Shown here: one piece after another, positions 14,926 to 23,537 of the stretch
Numbering within the stretch: position 1 is the stretch's first letter
How the letters are laid out: the number at the start of each line of letters is the position of its first letter
Source: Devosia indica
GTDB taxonomy: Bacteria; Pseudomonadota; Alphaproteobacteria; Rhizobiales; Devosiaceae
NCBI RefSeq assembly: GCF_003056405.1
Contig: NZ_PYVZ01000018.1
Location: 39,181 to 103,180 of the forward strand
Direction: 5' to 3'
Length of the DNA: 64,000 nucleotides
Translations under genes and position numbers: made by a program
Notes under the pieces: model-generated
Databases searched by the model: none
Told to the model about the DNA's origin: nothing
What the model saw: only the letters and a program-made list of their open reading frames with translations

Positions 14926-15348
14926 TCAGGGCGTGTTGCTGGCTTCGGTGCAGGTAACGAGCGGCACGGCGTCCTCGTCCTGCATCAGGTCGCGCAGGGT
15001 GGCTTCGCCCTGATGGCTCCACCACTCATAGGGCCCAGAAACATAGCGCGCCCCCGAGGCCGAAAGCGTCGTGGCAAAGACCAGGTTCTGGCCTTCGACC
15101 GGTACAATCGCCAGGAAATTAGGGGCGGCGTTGATATATTGCACGCTCAACGCGGACTCGTCGTTGCAGAGATAGCTGACTGTGCGGCGCTCGATATTGC
15201 TGGCGCTTTCCAGCGTCAGGGTCAGCGCGGCCGAAGCTGCGGGCGTCGTCGGTACCGTGGCGAGCGTGGTCACGTCAGCCTGGGCAAGGGCCGCCGGAAC
15301 GGCGAGCAGGGAAAATCCGACGGCAATCAGGGCTTTGGGCGAGAGCAT
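14926..15348 (-). CDS. Secreted MliC-like (C-type lysozyme inhibitor) protein
   Basis: This 140-residue product begins with a signal peptide (MLSPKALIAVGFSLLAVPAALAQA). The mature part contains the MliC pattern: a Tyr-x-Cys block (SYLCNDESALSVQYIN), a beta-rich middle, and the SGARYVSGPYEWWSHQGEA block, ending near a second Cys (LVTCTEA). MliC/PliC proteins sit in the periplasm or outer membrane and block host C-type lysozymes. There is no lipobox cysteine, so it is likely periplasmic. ATG 15348 has AAGGA 7-8 nt upstream. Its place inside a urease operon is unusual. Confidence 0.75.
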   Translation of the reverse strand: MLSPKALIAVGFSLLAVPAALAQADVTTLATVPTTPAASAALTLTLESASNIERRTVSYLCNDESALSVQYINAAPNFLAIVPVEGQNLVFATTLSASGARYVSGPYEWWSHQGEATLRDLMQDEDAVPLVTCTEASNTP

Positions 15349-15430
15349 GGAAGTGTCCTTTGGCAGCAGGGCAGTCATTGCGCGCCCATAATCATGGCGT
15401 TTGCGGGGAGAGACAATCTCTGCCGGTCGA

Positions 15431-15712
15431 TCAGCCATTGAATCGCTGTGCCAGATCTTCGAAGTCGCCTTGCGAGGCAAGGTGAATTTCACGGATGATC
15501 CGCAAAATTGGTTTGAAGGCGAAAAAGGCCGATCCAGCAACAAAACACCAGATCGCCGGGGTCTCGAGCGCATTGTAGAAGAACATGATCGACCCGACGA
15601 GAAAGAGCAGGGCAGCCGACACATCGATCAGCGTGTAGGCCAGTTCGTAAAGCGCATAGAGCTTGCGTTGCGAGGGTGTCCGGGTCCCGCGGTCGCGCTG
15701 GAAATAGGGCAT
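15431..15712 (-). CDS. YrhK-domain small membrane protein
   Basis: This 93-residue protein has two transmembrane segments, LIDVSAALLFLVGSIMFFY and AIWCFVAGSAFFAFKPIL, after a basic N-terminus (RDRGTRTPSQRKLYALYELA). This is the layout of the YrhK family, whose function is unknown. An in-frame ATG exists 24 bp upstream (15736). I chose ATG 15712 because GAGGAG is placed correctly before it. It lies between ureC (133-bp gap) and the MliC-like gene (82-bp gap) on the same strand, so co-transcription with urease is likely but not certain. Confidence 0.75.
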   Translation of the reverse strand: MPYFQRDRGTRTPSQRKLYALYELAYTLIDVSAALLFLVGSIMFFYNALETPAIWCFVAGSAFFAFKPILRIIREIHLASQGDFEDLAQRFNG

Positions 15713-15845
15713 GGTCTGGCTCCTCGATTCTTGCATGGTCTATCTTGCCCGAGGGGAGTGACAGAGTGAAAGCTCTCGCGGGGAAACAGGGTTCCGCCTT
15801 ATTTGTCCAACATTTGCCGGCTCGCGAACAACAATTGCCTTGCCA

Positions 15846-17555
15846 TCAGAACAGGAAATAGCGCTGCGCCATGGGCAATACCGTCGCCGGCTCACAGGTG
15901 AGCAATTCACCGTCGGCACGGACCTCATAGGTTTCAGGGTGCACGTCGATTTCCGGGGTCGCCGTATTGAGCTTCATGGCCGCCTTGCCAATGCCGCCAC
16001 GGGTATTGGAGACAGGCAGCAACTGCTTGTCGACGCCGAGGCGATTGCGCAGGCCTGCGTCATGCGCGGCCTGGGAGATGAACACGACCGATGAGCGGCT
16101 GACCAGTTTGCCATAGGCGCCGAACATGGGCCGGTAGTGCATGGGCTGTGGCGTCGGGATCGAGGCGTTGGGATCGCCCATGGGCGCAGCCGCAATGGAG
16201 CCGCCAAGCAGCACCATTTCGGGCTTCACGCCAAAAAAGGCCGGGTTCCAGAGCACCAGATCAGCGCGCTTTCCCACTTCCACCGAGCCGATGTGCTGGC
16301 TCATGCCATGCGCGATAGCCGGGTTGATGGTGTATTTGGCGACGTAGCGACGGACGCGGAAATTGTCATTGTCGCCGGTTTCCTGCGGCAGGCGCCCGCG
16401 CTGGCGCTTCATCTTGTCGGCGGTCTGCCAGGTGCGGATCAGCACTTCGCCGACACGGCCCATGGCCTGGCTGTCCGACGCAATGATCGAAAGCGCGCCC
16501 ATATCGTGCAGGATATCCTCGGCGGCGATGGTCTCCTTGCGAATACGCGATTCAGCGAAGGCAACGTCCTCTGGGATCGACTGATCGAGGTGGTGGCACA
16601 CCATGAGCATGTCGAGATGCTCTGCAATGGTGTTGACCGTGTAGGGGCGGGTCGGATTGGTCGAGGAGGGAATGACATTGGGCAGGCCCGCGACCTTCAG
16701 GATATCCGGGGCGTGGCCACCACCTGCGCCTTCCGTGTGGAAGGCGTGGATGGTGCGGTTCTTGAAGGCGCCGACGGTGTCTTCGACGAAGCCGCTTTCA
16801 TTGAGGGTATCGGTGTGGATCATCACCTGCACGTCATAGGCGTCGGCGACCGAGAGGCAGTTGTCGATGGCCGCCGGGGTCGTGCCCCAGTCTTCATGCA
16901 GCTTGAGGCAGGAGGCGCCCGAAAGGATCATTTCCTCGAGCGGCGCCGCGACTGCTGCATTGCCCTTGCCGGCCAGGGCCAGGTTCATCGGGAAGGCGTC
17001 GAAGCTTTCGATCATGCGCTCGATATGCCAGGCGCCGGTGCAGGTGGTGGCCAGCGTGCCATGGGCGGGACCGGAGCCGCCGCCAAGCATGGTGGTGACC
17101 CCGCTCATCAGCGCTTCCTCGATCTGCTGGGGGCAGATGAAGTGGATGTGCGCGTCCATGCCGCCGGCGGTGATGATCTTGCCTTCGCCGGCAATGGCCT
17201 CGGTCGAGGGCCCGATGATGATGTCGATATTGGGCTGGGTGTCGGGATTGCCCGCCTTGCCGATGCCGGCGATAAGCCCATTCTTGAGGCCGATATCGGC
17301 CTTGTAGATGCCGGTGTGGTCGACAATCAGCGCATTGGTGATGACCGTGTCGACGGCCCCTTCGGCCCGGGTGCGCTGGGACTGGCCCATGCCGTCGCGA
17401 ATGACCTTGCCGCCACCGAATTTGACCTCCTCACCATAGGTGGTGAAATCCTTCTCCACCTCGATGAAGAGTTCGGTATCGGCGAGGCGGACGCGGTCAC
17501 CCGTGGTGGGGCCGTACATATCGGCGTAAGTGGCGCGAGAAATCCGTGCTGGCAT
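15846..17555 (-). CDS. ureC: Urease alpha subunit (catalytic)
   Basis: UreC holds the dinickel site that hydrolyses urea to ammonia and carbamate. It has 569 residues. Ligands are visible: [10 protein letters not shown] (two Ni-binding His), [11 protein letters not shown] with the carbamylated bridging Lys218, [22 protein letters not shown], the mobile-flap MVCHHLD with the catalytic His, and IASDSQAMG with the Asp ligand. ATG 17555 ([20 protein letters not shown]) fits the family; an in-frame ATG at 17585 would add ten residues. An unknown small gene separates it from ureB. Confidence 0.98.
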   Translation of the reverse strand: MPARISRATYADMYGPTTGDRVRLADTELFIEVEKDFTTYGEEVKFGGGKVIRDGMGQSQRTRAEGAVDTVITNALIVDHTGIYKADIGLKNGLIAGIGKAGNPDTQPNIDIIIGPSTEAIAGEGKIITAGGMDAHIHFICPQQIEEALMSGVTTMLGGGSGPAHGTLATTCTGAWHIERMIESFDAFPMNLALAGKGNAAVAAPLEEMILSGASCLKLHEDWGTTPAAIDNCLSVADAYDVQVMIHTDTLNESGFVEDTVGAFKNRTIHAFHTEGAGGGHAPDILKVAGLPNVIPSSTNPTRPYTVNTIAEHLDMLMVCHHLDQSIPEDVAFAESRIRKETIAAEDILHDMGALSIIASDSQAMGRVGEVLIRTWQTADKMKRQRGRLPQETGDNDNFRVRRYVAKYTINPAIAHGMSQHIGSVEVGKRADLVLWNPAFFGVKPEMVLLGGSIAAAPMGDPNASIPTPQPMHYRPMFGAYGKLVSRSSVVFISQAAHDAGLRNRLGVDKQLLPVSNTRGGIGKAAMKLNTATPEIDVHPETYEVRADGELLTCEPATVLPMAQRYFLF

Positions 17556-17673
17556 GTCGTGTCCCGTTCGAATGGCCCGGAACAAAGGCTTCCCGGGCGT
17601 GACTTTGGCCTATGGTGTCCGGACTGGCAAGGGCCCGGAACACACCGTTCAAGCCAGTCGCGCCCCTGCCCAA

Positions 17674-18075
17674 TCAGTGCTTGGGACGGACCTGGCGGTA
17701 TCGCGTGGCGGCCTGGTCGATCAGCTGGTCCACCAGCTTTTCACCGGCCGCAATGTCGGCGTCGTTGCGCTGGGTAAAGGCAATCAGCGAAACGCTCAGA
17801 AGCTGGATGGCGTAGGCCAGTTTGGTGCGGCCATCCTTGTAATATTCATTGCCGCGCTTCTGGAAAGTCGCGAGCAGTTCGTCATAGATGGCCGGGGTCA
17901 TGCTCTGCTTGACCGCGACCCAGCTCTTCTGCTTGAGCGCATCGGACAGTTCGACCGCCAGTCCTCCGATATGCGCCATGGCTTCCGGGTCATTGATGCC
18001 GTTCTGCCGCAGATCCGCCACGACGGAAATGAAGCGTTGCTTGAACTGGGCTTCCTTGCTGGGTTCGGTGGTCAT
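17674..18075 (-). CDS. Uncharacterised small helical protein between ureB and ureC
   Basis: I do not recognise the family. The 133-residue product is soluble, has no signal peptide, and appears almost entirely helical. A conserved-looking core (QRFISVVADLRQNGINDPEA) and a middle with ALKQKSWVAVKQSMTPAIYD are followed by a C-terminal helix pair (LAYAIQLLSVSLIAFTQR). It lies in the same direction 94 bp after ureB and 118 bp before ureC. The urease subunits are normally adjacent, so an insertion here suggests either a urease-related role or a rearranged operon. Confidence 0.7.
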   Translation of the reverse strand: MTTEPSKEAQFKQRFISVVADLRQNGINDPEAMAHIGGLAVELSDALKQKSWVAVKQSMTPAIYDELLATFQKRGNEYYKDGRTKLAYAIQLLSVSLIAFTQRNDADIAAGEKLVDQLIDQAATRYRQVRPKH

Positions 18076-18169
18076 GGCACGATCCTCTTTTTCGAGACGT
18101 GCCCTTTAACCAGCTTTCACCTGGCTGCGCCATGCCCCGCCGGGACAATATCGCGCCCGGCCACAGGGT

Positions 18170-18475
18170 TCAGAGATCTCCCATGATCTGTTGCCGGAAA
18201 CCGAAAATGCGCCGGTCGCCCGAGATCGGCACCAGCCGGACCTCGCGCGCCTGGCCGGGCTCGAAACGCACCGCCGTGCCCGCCGCGATATCGAGGCGCA
18301 TACCGCGCGCCTGAGCGCGGTCAAAGCGCAGACCCGCATTGGCTTCGAAGAAATGATAGTGCGAACCGACCTGGATCGGGCGGTCGCCGGTATTGGCGAC
18401 TTCCAGCACGATCTGTTCTGCGCCGGCATTGAGCTCGATATCGCCATTGGCGGGAATGATTTCTCCGGGGATCAT
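18170..18475 (-). CDS. ureB: Urease beta subunit
   Basis: UreB is the small structural subunit of the (UreABC)3 urease. It has 101 residues and begins [18 protein letters not shown]. The conserved [19 protein letters not shown] block and the basic [16 protein letters not shown] stretch are present. Separate ureA and ureB genes are normal for proteobacteria. It follows ureJ with a 10-nt gap. Confidence 0.97.
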   Translation of the reverse strand: MIPGEIIPANGDIELNAGAEQIVLEVANTGDRPIQVGSHYHFFEANAGLRFDRAQARGMRLDIAAGTAVRFEPGQAREVRLVPISGDRRIFGFRQQIMGDL

Positions 18476-18485
18476 GCGCGTCTCC

Positions 18486-19064
18486 TCAGCCGCCGATTGC
18501 CAGGTACAGACCGCCCAGCGCCGTTGCTGCGCCGGCGATGCGGGTCAGGACCTTGCCGCTGAACTGCGCCAGCATCAGGCCAGCGCCGATGCCCGTCGCA
18601 TGCAGTGCGGCGGTGGCAATAACAAAGCCAATGGCGAATTCCCAGGCGCCGGCCCCACCCAGTTCACCGCCATGGGCATGGCCATGGAAGAAAGCGAAGA
18701 ACCCGACCATGGCGGCGACTGCGGAGGTGGGAACCGGCAGGGCCAGTGCAATCGCAATGCCGATAAAGATCACCGACGCCAGGATAACCGGTTCGACAAA
18801 GGGCAATGGCATGCCGGCGATGGCGGCGGCAAAACCCAGCGCCATGGTGCCGACAAAGGCGGCCGGAACCAGCCAGAGCGCGCGGCCACCCTGCGTGGCT
18901 GCCCAAAGGCCGACGGCGACCATGGCCAGGATATGGTCAAGGCCGAACAGGGGGTGGCTGAAGCCGGCGGCAAACGAACCATGTTCAGCCGGGTCTAGAT
19001 GGGCAAAGGCCGGCAAGGTTGCGGCGATGGAAATTGCCAGGGTCAGCAGGCTGCGCTTGAGCAT
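18486..19064 (-). CDS. ureJ: HupE/UreJ-family nickel permease-like membrane protein
   Basis: HupE/UreJ proteins are six-helix secondary transporters for nickel (or cobalt) found in hydrogenase and urease operons. The 192-residue product has a cleavable-looking signal peptide ([20 protein letters not shown]). It has the family motif [16 protein letters not shown] in the first helix and [14 protein letters not shown] in a later one, whose His/Asp residues bind metal. Placement between ureA and ureB points to nickel supply for this urease. Spacing to both neighbours is about 10 nt, consistent with co-transcription. Confidence 0.92.
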   Translation of the reverse strand: MLKRSLLTLAISIAATLPAFAHLDPAEHGSFAAGFSHPLFGLDHILAMVAVGLWAATQGGRALWLVPAAFVGTMALGFAAAIAGMPLPFVEPVILASVIFIGIAIALALPVPTSAVAAMVGFFAFFHGHAHGGELGGAGAWEFAIGFVIATAALHATGIGAGLMLAQFSGKVLTRIAGAATALGGLYLAIGG

Positions 19065-19075
19065 GGGTGGCCTCG

Positions 19076-19378
19076 TTATCGGATCGGCTGGTGGACGGTG
19101 ACGAGCTTGGTGCCGTCGGGGAAAGTGGCTTCGACCTGCACGTCGTGGATCATTTCGGCAACGCCTTCCATGACCTGGTCGCGGGTGATGACATGAGCGC
19201 CGGCCTCCATGAGTTCGGAGACGGCGCGGCCGTCCCGCGCGCCTTCAACAACGAAGTCGGTGATCAGCGCGATGGCTTCGGGATGGTTGAGCTTGACGCC
19301 GCGTTCGAGGCGCCGGCGCGCGACCATGGCGGCCATCGAGATGAGCAGTTTGTCTTTTTCGCGAGGCGTGAGATTCAT
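19076..19378 (-). CDS. ureA: Urease gamma subunit
   Basis: UreA is the 100-residue gamma subunit of the urease trimer. The family start [20 protein letters not shown] is intact, as are [20 protein letters not shown], the [16 protein letters not shown] stretch and the C-terminal [17 protein letters not shown]. It lies 9 nt after ureD and 11 nt before ureJ on the same strand. Confidence 0.98.
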   Translation of the reverse strand: MNLTPREKDKLLISMAAMVARRRLERGVKLNHPEAIALITDFVVEGARDGRAVSELMEAGAHVITRDQVMEGVAEMIHDVQVEATFPDGTKLVTVHQPIR

Positions 19379-19387
19379 CTTCCGGTC

Positions 19388-20230
19388 CTAGAGATGCCAG
19401 AGGCGGGGCAGGCTGCCCGCGGCGGTGAGTTCGAGCAAGACTGGTACGATCATGCGGCGCAGGGCAAGCCCGGATTGGGCCATGGCACGTATGACCAGAC
19501 GCGATTGATTGACGCTGATGCCGATCGCCCTGTCCGCCGGAAGCATGGCGCGGACCCGGTTGCCGATGGCGCTGGCGCGGTCCGGCGTCGCGGCAATGTG
19601 CAGGACGCTGCCGAAGGCCCGGTTTCCATTCAATAGCGAAAGACTTTGCCGCTCCTCAGCGGTTGCGTGCAATTGGGTGGCCTCGGCGTGGATCAGTTGG
19701 CCATTGCGACGGATACGCCAATTGTCGCGCAGCAGGGCGTCGGCGGCATCCTCGCCCATGGCATCCCGGCCCAGCAGCACCGCCTCGATCGCGGTCAGAG
19801 TGGCGCCTTCGTCCAGATCCACCTCCAGCCGGCGGTCCAGCTTGCTGGCAGCGAACAGTATGGTCTCCTGGGGCAGCCAGTCGAGATGGCCACCGGCACC
19901 GACTTTCAGCCTGGTCTCAACGCGACCGAAATCGCCGGTGGAGCGATAGCTGCGCTCGCAGGCCTGGGTGGTCAGGACCATGTGGCCGCCCGGTGCCAGC
20001 TCGGCGCCCCAGTGCAGATGGTCGCCACCGGTAATGCCGCCCGCCGTATTGATCAGCACCGCCTCCAGGCTGCTCGAATGGGTATTGGGCAGGCGGATCT
20101 TGCCACACCCTTCCTGGAACAAAGTGTCCAGGCGCGTGCGTTCGCCGACCTGCTTGGCCGCGATGCGTCCGATGCCGCGCGCCCGTTGCAGCGCCGGGCC
20201 GTTCACATTTTTCGCTTCGGCAAATTTCAC
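19388..20230 (-). CDS. ureD: Urease accessory protein UreD
   Basis: UreD is the beta-rich scaffold that binds apo-urease and carries nickel toward the active site through an internal tunnel together with UreF. It has 280 residues. Typical blocks are VLINTAGGITGGDHLHW, LTTQACERSYRS, LDWLPQETILF and a Leu/Arg-rich C-terminus. It is the first gene of the urease operon, so the promoter should lie in the 78-bp gap shared with the divergent acidic-protein gene. Confidence 0.95.
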   Translation of the reverse strand: MKFAEAKNVNGPALQRARGIGRIAAKQVGERTRLDTLFQEGCGKIRLPNTHSSSLEAVLINTAGGITGGDHLHWGAELAPGGHMVLTTQACERSYRSTGDFGRVETRLKVGAGGHLDWLPQETILFAASKLDRRLEVDLDEGATLTAIEAVLLGRDAMGEDAADALLRDNWRIRRNGQLIHAEATQLHATAEERQSLSLLNGNRAFGSVLHIAATPDRASAIGNRVRAMLPADRAIGISVNQSRLVIRAMAQSGLALRRMIVPVLLELTAAGSLPRLWHL

Positions 20231-20308
20231 TGCAACGATCCTGGCAAACCGCCGTTATGGGGTTGAGCAAACGCTCTTTCAGAGATGATTTTCAAAAGGT
20301 TATACCAA

Positions 20309-20644
20309 ATGACCATTAAGTCTGCACTTTCCGTTATCGCCCTTTCCGCCGGCCTGATTGCAACCCCGGCTTTTGCCCAGGGCATGATGATCGGCACCCA
20401 GACCGTCGCCGAAACCGATGTCGAGGCCGTTGCGGCCCGCTGCGCCGACCTGCAGCTCGCGGCCGAGACCGAGTCGCTGTCTTCGGGCTCTGAAGAAGAC
20501 TCCGATAGCAGCGAAGACGATTCGGTGGCCGGTGATGCCGCGATCGGCGACGTCCCCGCCACAGACTCCGAAACGGCCACTTCTGTCGACCTGGGTATCA
20601 TTACCCTTGCTGAATGTGAGGCCGACGGCTGGTTCGACATGTAA
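20309..20644 (+). CDS. Small secreted acidic protein, unknown function
   Basis: I do not recognise the family. The 111-residue product has a clear signal peptide (MTIKSALSVIALSAGLIATP with an AFAQ cleavage site). The mature chain is acidic and Ser-rich, with a run of Ser, Glu and Asp (SSGSEEDSDSSEDDS) in the middle. Two cysteines flank that run (AARCADL and LAECEAD). The acidic stretch could bind divalent cations, but this is inference. ATG 20309 has AAAAGG upstream; ATG 20285 would add eight residues and spoil the signal peptide. A strong terminator follows, so it is a monocistronic unit between the urease and urea-transporter operons. Confidence 0.75.
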   Translation: MTIKSALSVIALSAGLIATPAFAQGMMIGTQTVAETDVEAVAARCADLQLAAETESLSSGSEEDSDSSEDDSVAGDAAIGDVPATDSETATSVDLGIITLAECEADGWFDM

Positions 20645-20666
20645 TTGGATCACTTCCGTTTTCGAG

Positions 20667-20696
20667 GCGCCCGGTTTTGGCCGGGCGCTTTTTTTT
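20667..20696 (+). terminator. Intrinsic terminator of the acidic-protein gene
   Basis: GCGCCCGG (20667-20674) pairs perfectly with CCGGGCGC (20681-20688) across a 6-nt loop and is followed by eight T. It ends four bases before the convergent urtE stop codon. The T tract is only on the + strand, so it serves the acidic-protein gene. Confidence 0.93.
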
Positions 20697-20700
20697 GTCT

Positions 20701-21405
20701 CTAGACCATCAAGTGCTTGCGCACTTCGGGCAGGTCGAGGTCGCTGGCGGGGCCGGTATGCATGATCTCGCCGCGATCCATGACATAGATGTCGTCGGCA
20801 ATTTCCCGGCAGAAATCGAGAAACTGTTCTACCAGCAGGATCGTCATGCCCTTCTCATCGCGCAGGAATTGCAGCGCGCGGCCGATATCCTTGATGATCG
20901 AGGGCTGAATGCCCTCGGTGGGCTCGTCCAGCACCAGCACCTTGGGCCGGGTAACCAGCGCGCGGCCGATGGCCAATTGCTGCTGTTGCCCGCCCGAAAG
21001 GTCGCCGCCCCGCCGGCCAAGCATGGATTTGAGCACCGGGAACAGCTCGAAGATGTATTCGGGGACGTTGCGCTCGGACCGGGCCAGGCCGGCATAGCCG
21101 GTTTCCAGGTTTTCCTTGACCGTGAGCAGCGGAAAGATCTCGCGGCCCTGCGGCACATAGCCGATGCCCATGCGGGCGCGTTTATAGGGCGGGGAGCGCT
21201 TGAGCACATCATCGCCAAAGGTGATATCGCCGGCGGAGATGTGGTTGATGCCGGTGATTGCCCTGAGGGTCGAGGATTTGCCCACCCCATTGCGGCCCAG
21301 CACAGCGGTGATCTTGCCCGGCTGGCAGGTGATGGATATGCCCTTGAGCGCCTGGGCAGCGCCATAGTGCAAATCGATGGTGTTGACGGACAGGGCAGTG
21401 GTCAT
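20701..21405 (-). CDS. urtE: Urea ABC transporter ATPase UrtE
   Basis: UrtE is one of two LivF-like ATPases that power high-affinity urea import. It has 234 residues. It has Walker A (GRNGVGKSS), the Q loop (YVPQGREIFP), the ABC signature LSGGQQQQLAIGRAL and Walker B (VLVLDEPTEGIQPSI). GIQPSI after Walker B is typical of UrtE/LivF. It begins in a 4-nt overlap with the urtD stop and is the last gene of the urtABCDE operon. Confidence 0.95.
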   Translation of the reverse strand: MTTALSVNTIDLHYGAAQALKGISITCQPGKITAVLGRNGVGKSSTLRAITGINHISAGDITFGDDVLKRSPPYKRARMGIGYVPQGREIFPLLTVKENLETGYAGLARSERNVPEYIFELFPVLKSMLGRRGGDLSGGQQQQLAIGRALVTRPKVLVLDEPTEGIQPSIIKDIGRALQFLRDEKGMTILLVEQFLDFCREIADDIYVMDRGEIMHTGPASDLDLPEVRKHLMV

Positions 21406-22151
21406 CGTCCCAGATACCTCTCAATGACAACCGGATTGGCGCTGACCTGGTCGAGCGAGCCTTCGGCGAGGACCGACCCCTCGGCCAGGCAGACGACGCG
21501 CGAGCCGAGGTCACGGACAAAGCTCATATCGTGTTCCACCACGACCACCGAACGGGTCTTTGAAATCTCGCGTAGCAGCTTGGCGGTTTCTTCGGTTTCG
21601 CTGTCGGTCATCCCGGCCACCGGCTCGTCCACAAGCAGCAGCTTGGGGTCCTGTGCCAGCAGCATGCCGATTTCGAGCCATTGCTTCTGGCCGTGGCTGA
21701 GATTGGCGGCGAACTCGTCCTTGCGGGCGATGAGCCGAACCGTTTCGAGGATTTCGGTGATCCGCGCCACATCGTCGTCACTGGCGGTGTAGAACAGCGT
21801 CGAAAAGATGCCACGCGGCTTTTTCAGCGCCATCTCCAGATTGTCCCAGACCGTATGGCTCTCGAACACGGCCGGTTTCTGGAACTTGCGGCCAATGCCC
21901 AGATTGGCGATGGCGGCTTCGTCCAGCCTGGTCAGGTCAGTGCGGCCGTCGAACAGCACTTGACCAGCATCGGGCCGGGTCTTGCCGGTGATGATATCCA
22001 TCATCGTGGTCTTGCCCGCGCCATTGGGGCCGATAATCGCCAGCATCTCGGCCGGCTTGACGATAATGGCGAGGTTGTTGATGGCCTTGAAGCCGTCAAA
22101 GGCCACCGAGACGCCGTCGAGATAGAGCATGGTGTCGGTATGCGCGCTCAT
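21402..22151 (-). CDS. urtD: Urea ABC transporter ATPase UrtD
   Basis: UrtD is the LivG-like ATPase of the urea importer. It has 249 residues from ATG 22151. Walker A is GPNGAGKTTM. The signature region reads LSHGQKQWLEIGML; the unusual SHGQ in place of SGGQ is characteristic of UrtD. Walker B is LLLVDEPVAGM. The frame runs upstream into urtC, but only ATG 22151 gives a normal N-terminus (SAHTDTMLYLDGVSVAFDGF). It lies 5 nt after urtC. Confidence 0.95.
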   Translation of the reverse strand: MSAHTDTMLYLDGVSVAFDGFKAINNLAIIVKPAEMLAIIGPNGAGKTTMMDIITGKTRPDAGQVLFDGRTDLTRLDEAAIANLGIGRKFQKPAVFESHTVWDNLEMALKKPRGIFSTLFYTASDDDVARITEILETVRLIARKDEFAANLSHGQKQWLEIGMLLAQDPKLLLVDEPVAGMTDSETEETAKLLREISKTRSVVVVEHDMSFVRDLGSRVVCLAEGSVLAEGSLDQVSANPVVIERYLGR

Positions 22152-22156
22152 GGCCT

Positions 22157-23368
22157 TCACTCCGCCGGTTTGGGTTGGGCTTCGTGGCCGAAGCTGGCGG
22201 GGTCTTCGCCGCGCTCGATATCCGCCGACTGGGCAGGCGTGGGGGGCTCGGGCCTCTCCTCGGGCTCGGTTCTGCGGCGCATCCTGTCCCGCGCCTGGTG
22301 CCACAGGCCCACAATGCCCTTGGGCAGGAACAGGGTGGTAAAGACGAACAGCGCGCCCAGGGCAAACAGCCACAGCTCGGGCAGGGTGGTGGTGAACCAG
22401 GACTTGCCCAGATTGACCACGATGGCGCCGATGATCGGGCCGATCAGCGTGCCGCGTCCACCCACCGCCGTCCAGATCACCACTTCGATGGAATTGGCCG
22501 GGTCGAACTCGGACGGGTTGATGATGCCCACCTGCGGCACATAAAGCGCCCCGGCAATGCCGGCCATGATCGCCGAGACGGTGAAGGCAAAGAGCTTTAC
22601 ATACTCCACCCGATAGCCAAGGAAGCGCGTGCGGCTTTCCGCATCGCGGACCGCGACCATCACCTTGCCGAGTTTGGAATTGACGATCATCGAACAGACC
22701 AGCACCGAGAGTGCCAGGGCAATGGCGGTGGCGGCGAACAGTGTGGCGCGGGTGCTTTGCGCCTGTACGGACACACCCAGGATGTCCTTGAAGTCTGTCA
22801 GCCCGTTATTGCCGCCAAAGCCCATGTCGTTGCGGAAAAAAGCCAGCAGCAGGGCAAAGGTCATCGCCTGGGTGATGATGGAGAGATAGACGCCCGTAAC
22901 CCGGCTGCGGAAGGCAAAGAAGCCGAATACGAAGGCCAGGAGGCCCGGCACGAACACGACCATCAGCATGGCGAACCAGAAATTGTCCATGCCCAGCCAG
23001 AACCAGGGCAGTTCGGAATAGTTCAGGAACACCATGAAGTCGGGCAGCACTGGATGTCCATAGACCCCGCGGGTGCCGATCTGGCGCATGAGATACATGC
23101 CCATCGCATAGCCGCCCAGGGCGAAAAAGGCGCCATGCCCCAGCGAAAGAATGCCGCAATAACCCCAGACAAGGTCGAGAGCGAGGGCGAGGATGGCATA
23201 GGCCAGGTACTTGCCCATCAGCGAGACGAGATAGGTGGGCACATGACCGAACTGCCCCGGTGGGATCAGCAGATTGGCCATGGGCACGAGTACGGCGACA
23301 GCCAGGAAGATGGCAATGACCCAGATGGCCTTCTTGTCGAGCGCGCGGAACAGGGCTTGGGTCAGCAT
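22157..23368 (-). CDS. urtC: Urea ABC transporter permease UrtC
   Basis: UrtC is the LivM-like permease of the urea importer. It has 403 residues and about ten membrane helices. Family blocks include ALDLVWGYCGILSLGHGAFF near residue 65 and VGGRGTLIGPIIGAIVVNL near 320. The C-terminal 60 residues are a Glu/Pro/Arg-rich cytoplasmic tail (RRRTEPEERPEPPTPAQS), longer than is common. ATG 23368 has GGAG about 7 nt upstream. A palindromic repeat separates it from urtB. Confidence 0.94.
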   Translation of the reverse strand: MLTQALFRALDKKAIWVIAIFLAVAVLVPMANLLIPPGQFGHVPTYLVSLMGKYLAYAILALALDLVWGYCGILSLGHGAFFALGGYAMGMYLMRQIGTRGVYGHPVLPDFMVFLNYSELPWFWLGMDNFWFAMLMVVFVPGLLAFVFGFFAFRSRVTGVYLSIITQAMTFALLLAFFRNDMGFGGNNGLTDFKDILGVSVQAQSTRATLFAATAIALALSVLVCSMIVNSKLGKVMVAVRDAESRTRFLGYRVEYVKLFAFTVSAIMAGIAGALYVPQVGIINPSEFDPANSIEVVIWTAVGGRGTLIGPIIGAIVVNLGKSWFTTTLPELWLFALGALFVFTTLFLPKGIVGLWHQARDRMRRRTEPEERPEPPTPAQSADIERGEDPASFGHEAQPKPAE

Positions 23369-23394
23369 GGGATGTCTCCGTGCGTAGAAAGAAA

Positions 23395-23520
23395 CCCCTC
23401 ACCCGCCTTTCGGGCACCCTCTTCCACAAGGGGAGAGGGGGGCATCGAGATTGAGACGAGTGCCGAGTTTCCCTTCTCCCTTTGTGGGAGAAGGTGGCGC
23501 GGAGCGCCGGATGAGGGGGG
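23395..23520. repeat. Inverted intergenic repeat between urtC and urtB
   Basis: Two related arms face each other. The left arm starts with CCCCTCACCC and ends with CACAAGGGGAGAGGGG (23395-23440). The right arm starts with CCCTTCTCCCTTTGTGGGAG and ends with CGGATGAGGGGG (23471-23520). Each arm also folds on itself. This is the type of palindromic extragenic element common in Hyphomicrobiales genomes. It lies inside the urt operon and could stabilise or process the mRNA. Confidence 0.8.
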
Positions 23521-23537
23521 CTTAAAGGACAGGGCGC

